This document shows positions 5,234 to 5,288 of a stretch of DNA of 5,288 bases, one piece after another. Origin of the DNA: Pseudonocardiaceae bacterium. Its GTDB lineage: Bacteria > Actinomycetota > Actinomycetes > Mycobacteriales > Pseudonocardiaceae. Every line of letters starts with the position of its first letter. Position 1 is the first letter of the stretch. The notes under the pieces were generated by a model. It worked only from the letters and a program-made list of their open reading frames with translations, made no database searches and was not told the DNA's origin. Location: positions 1 to 5,288 of the forward strand of contig JAICSB010000262.1 of the NCBI GenBank assembly GCA_025937115.1, in the 5' to 3' direction. The position numbers and the translations under genes were made by a program.

Positions 5234-5288
5234 CCATGGGGGCCCTGGTATCCCAGGCAGTCAGCGTGATCGCCAGGCTCGGTGTCGC
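5158..5288 (+). CDS. SAM-dependent O-methyltransferase-like protein, N-terminus only
   Basis: The gene starts at ATG 5158 behind a strong ribosome binding site and runs off the window after 43 codons. The first 20 residues are Ala/Pro/Gln-rich and probably disordered. From residue 22 comes MLQLTMGALVSQAVSVIARL, then GV. This matches the helical dimerisation region that opens class I O-methyltransferases of the Methyltransf_2 (acetylserotonin- or caffeate-OMT-like) family, where an 'L..G..VSQ.......LG.AD.L' pattern is usual. In actinobacteria such enzymes often methylate aromatic or polyketide products in secondary metabolism, but the substrate cannot be known here. The SAM-binding domain lies outside the window, so the assignment rests on the dimerisation segment alone. 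Its first 76 bp are also inside the exporter frame, offset by one base. Confidence 0.65.
   Translation, partial: MAVDETPALPASQTQQPPAVAMLQLTMGALVSQAVSVIARLGV

Overview
This window looks like chromosomal DNA from a high-GC actinobacterium. GC-rich third codon positions, a GTG start, a leaderless-looking gene and the mycobacterial-type LexA operator all point that way. So do the gene families: a DUF222/HNH '13E12' nuclease and a close relative of Mycobacterium tuberculosis ManB (Rv3264c). A mycolic-acid or Pseudonocardiales-type lineage is plausible, but genus cannot be fixed from the sequence alone.

Layout, left to right, with all convincing genes on the + strand: (1) 1-121, a short upstream stretch ending in a -10-like hexamer and a perfect 16-bp LexA box that straddles the first gene's ATG; (2) 122-1729, a DUF222 + HNH endonuclease-family protein; (3) 1730-1856, a gap containing no TA dinucleotide but with overlapping inverted repeats and a strong ribosome binding site; (4) 1857-2963, ManB-type mannose-1-phosphate guanylyltransferase, which makes GDP-mannose; (5) 2956-3876, an AlkA-family (HhH-GPD) 3-methyladenine DNA glycosylase whose start overlaps the end of manB by 8 bp; (6) a 14-bp tandem duplication across the glycosylase stop codon; (7) 3935-5233, a ten-helix EamA/DMT-type exporter with an abnormal soluble tail of about 140 residues; (8) 5158 to the window end, the start of a SAM-dependent O-methyltransferase-like gene with a strong ribosome binding site, overlapped by that tail.

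Two genes concern DNA damage or DNA cutting: the LexA-box HNH protein and the alkylation-repair glycosylase. manB, a cell-envelope precursor gene, sits between them and appears translationally coupled to the glycosylase. The most notable signal is the perfect SOS operator whose right half-site is also the first codons (Met-Phe-Glu) of the HNH gene. The right end looks rearranged: the exporter frame runs through what seems to be an intergenic region. On the minus strand of that region is a 19-codon fragment with its own ribosome binding site that resembles the N-terminus of a metallo-beta-lactamase-fold protein. I see no CRISPR array, tRNA, rRNA or insertion sequence.
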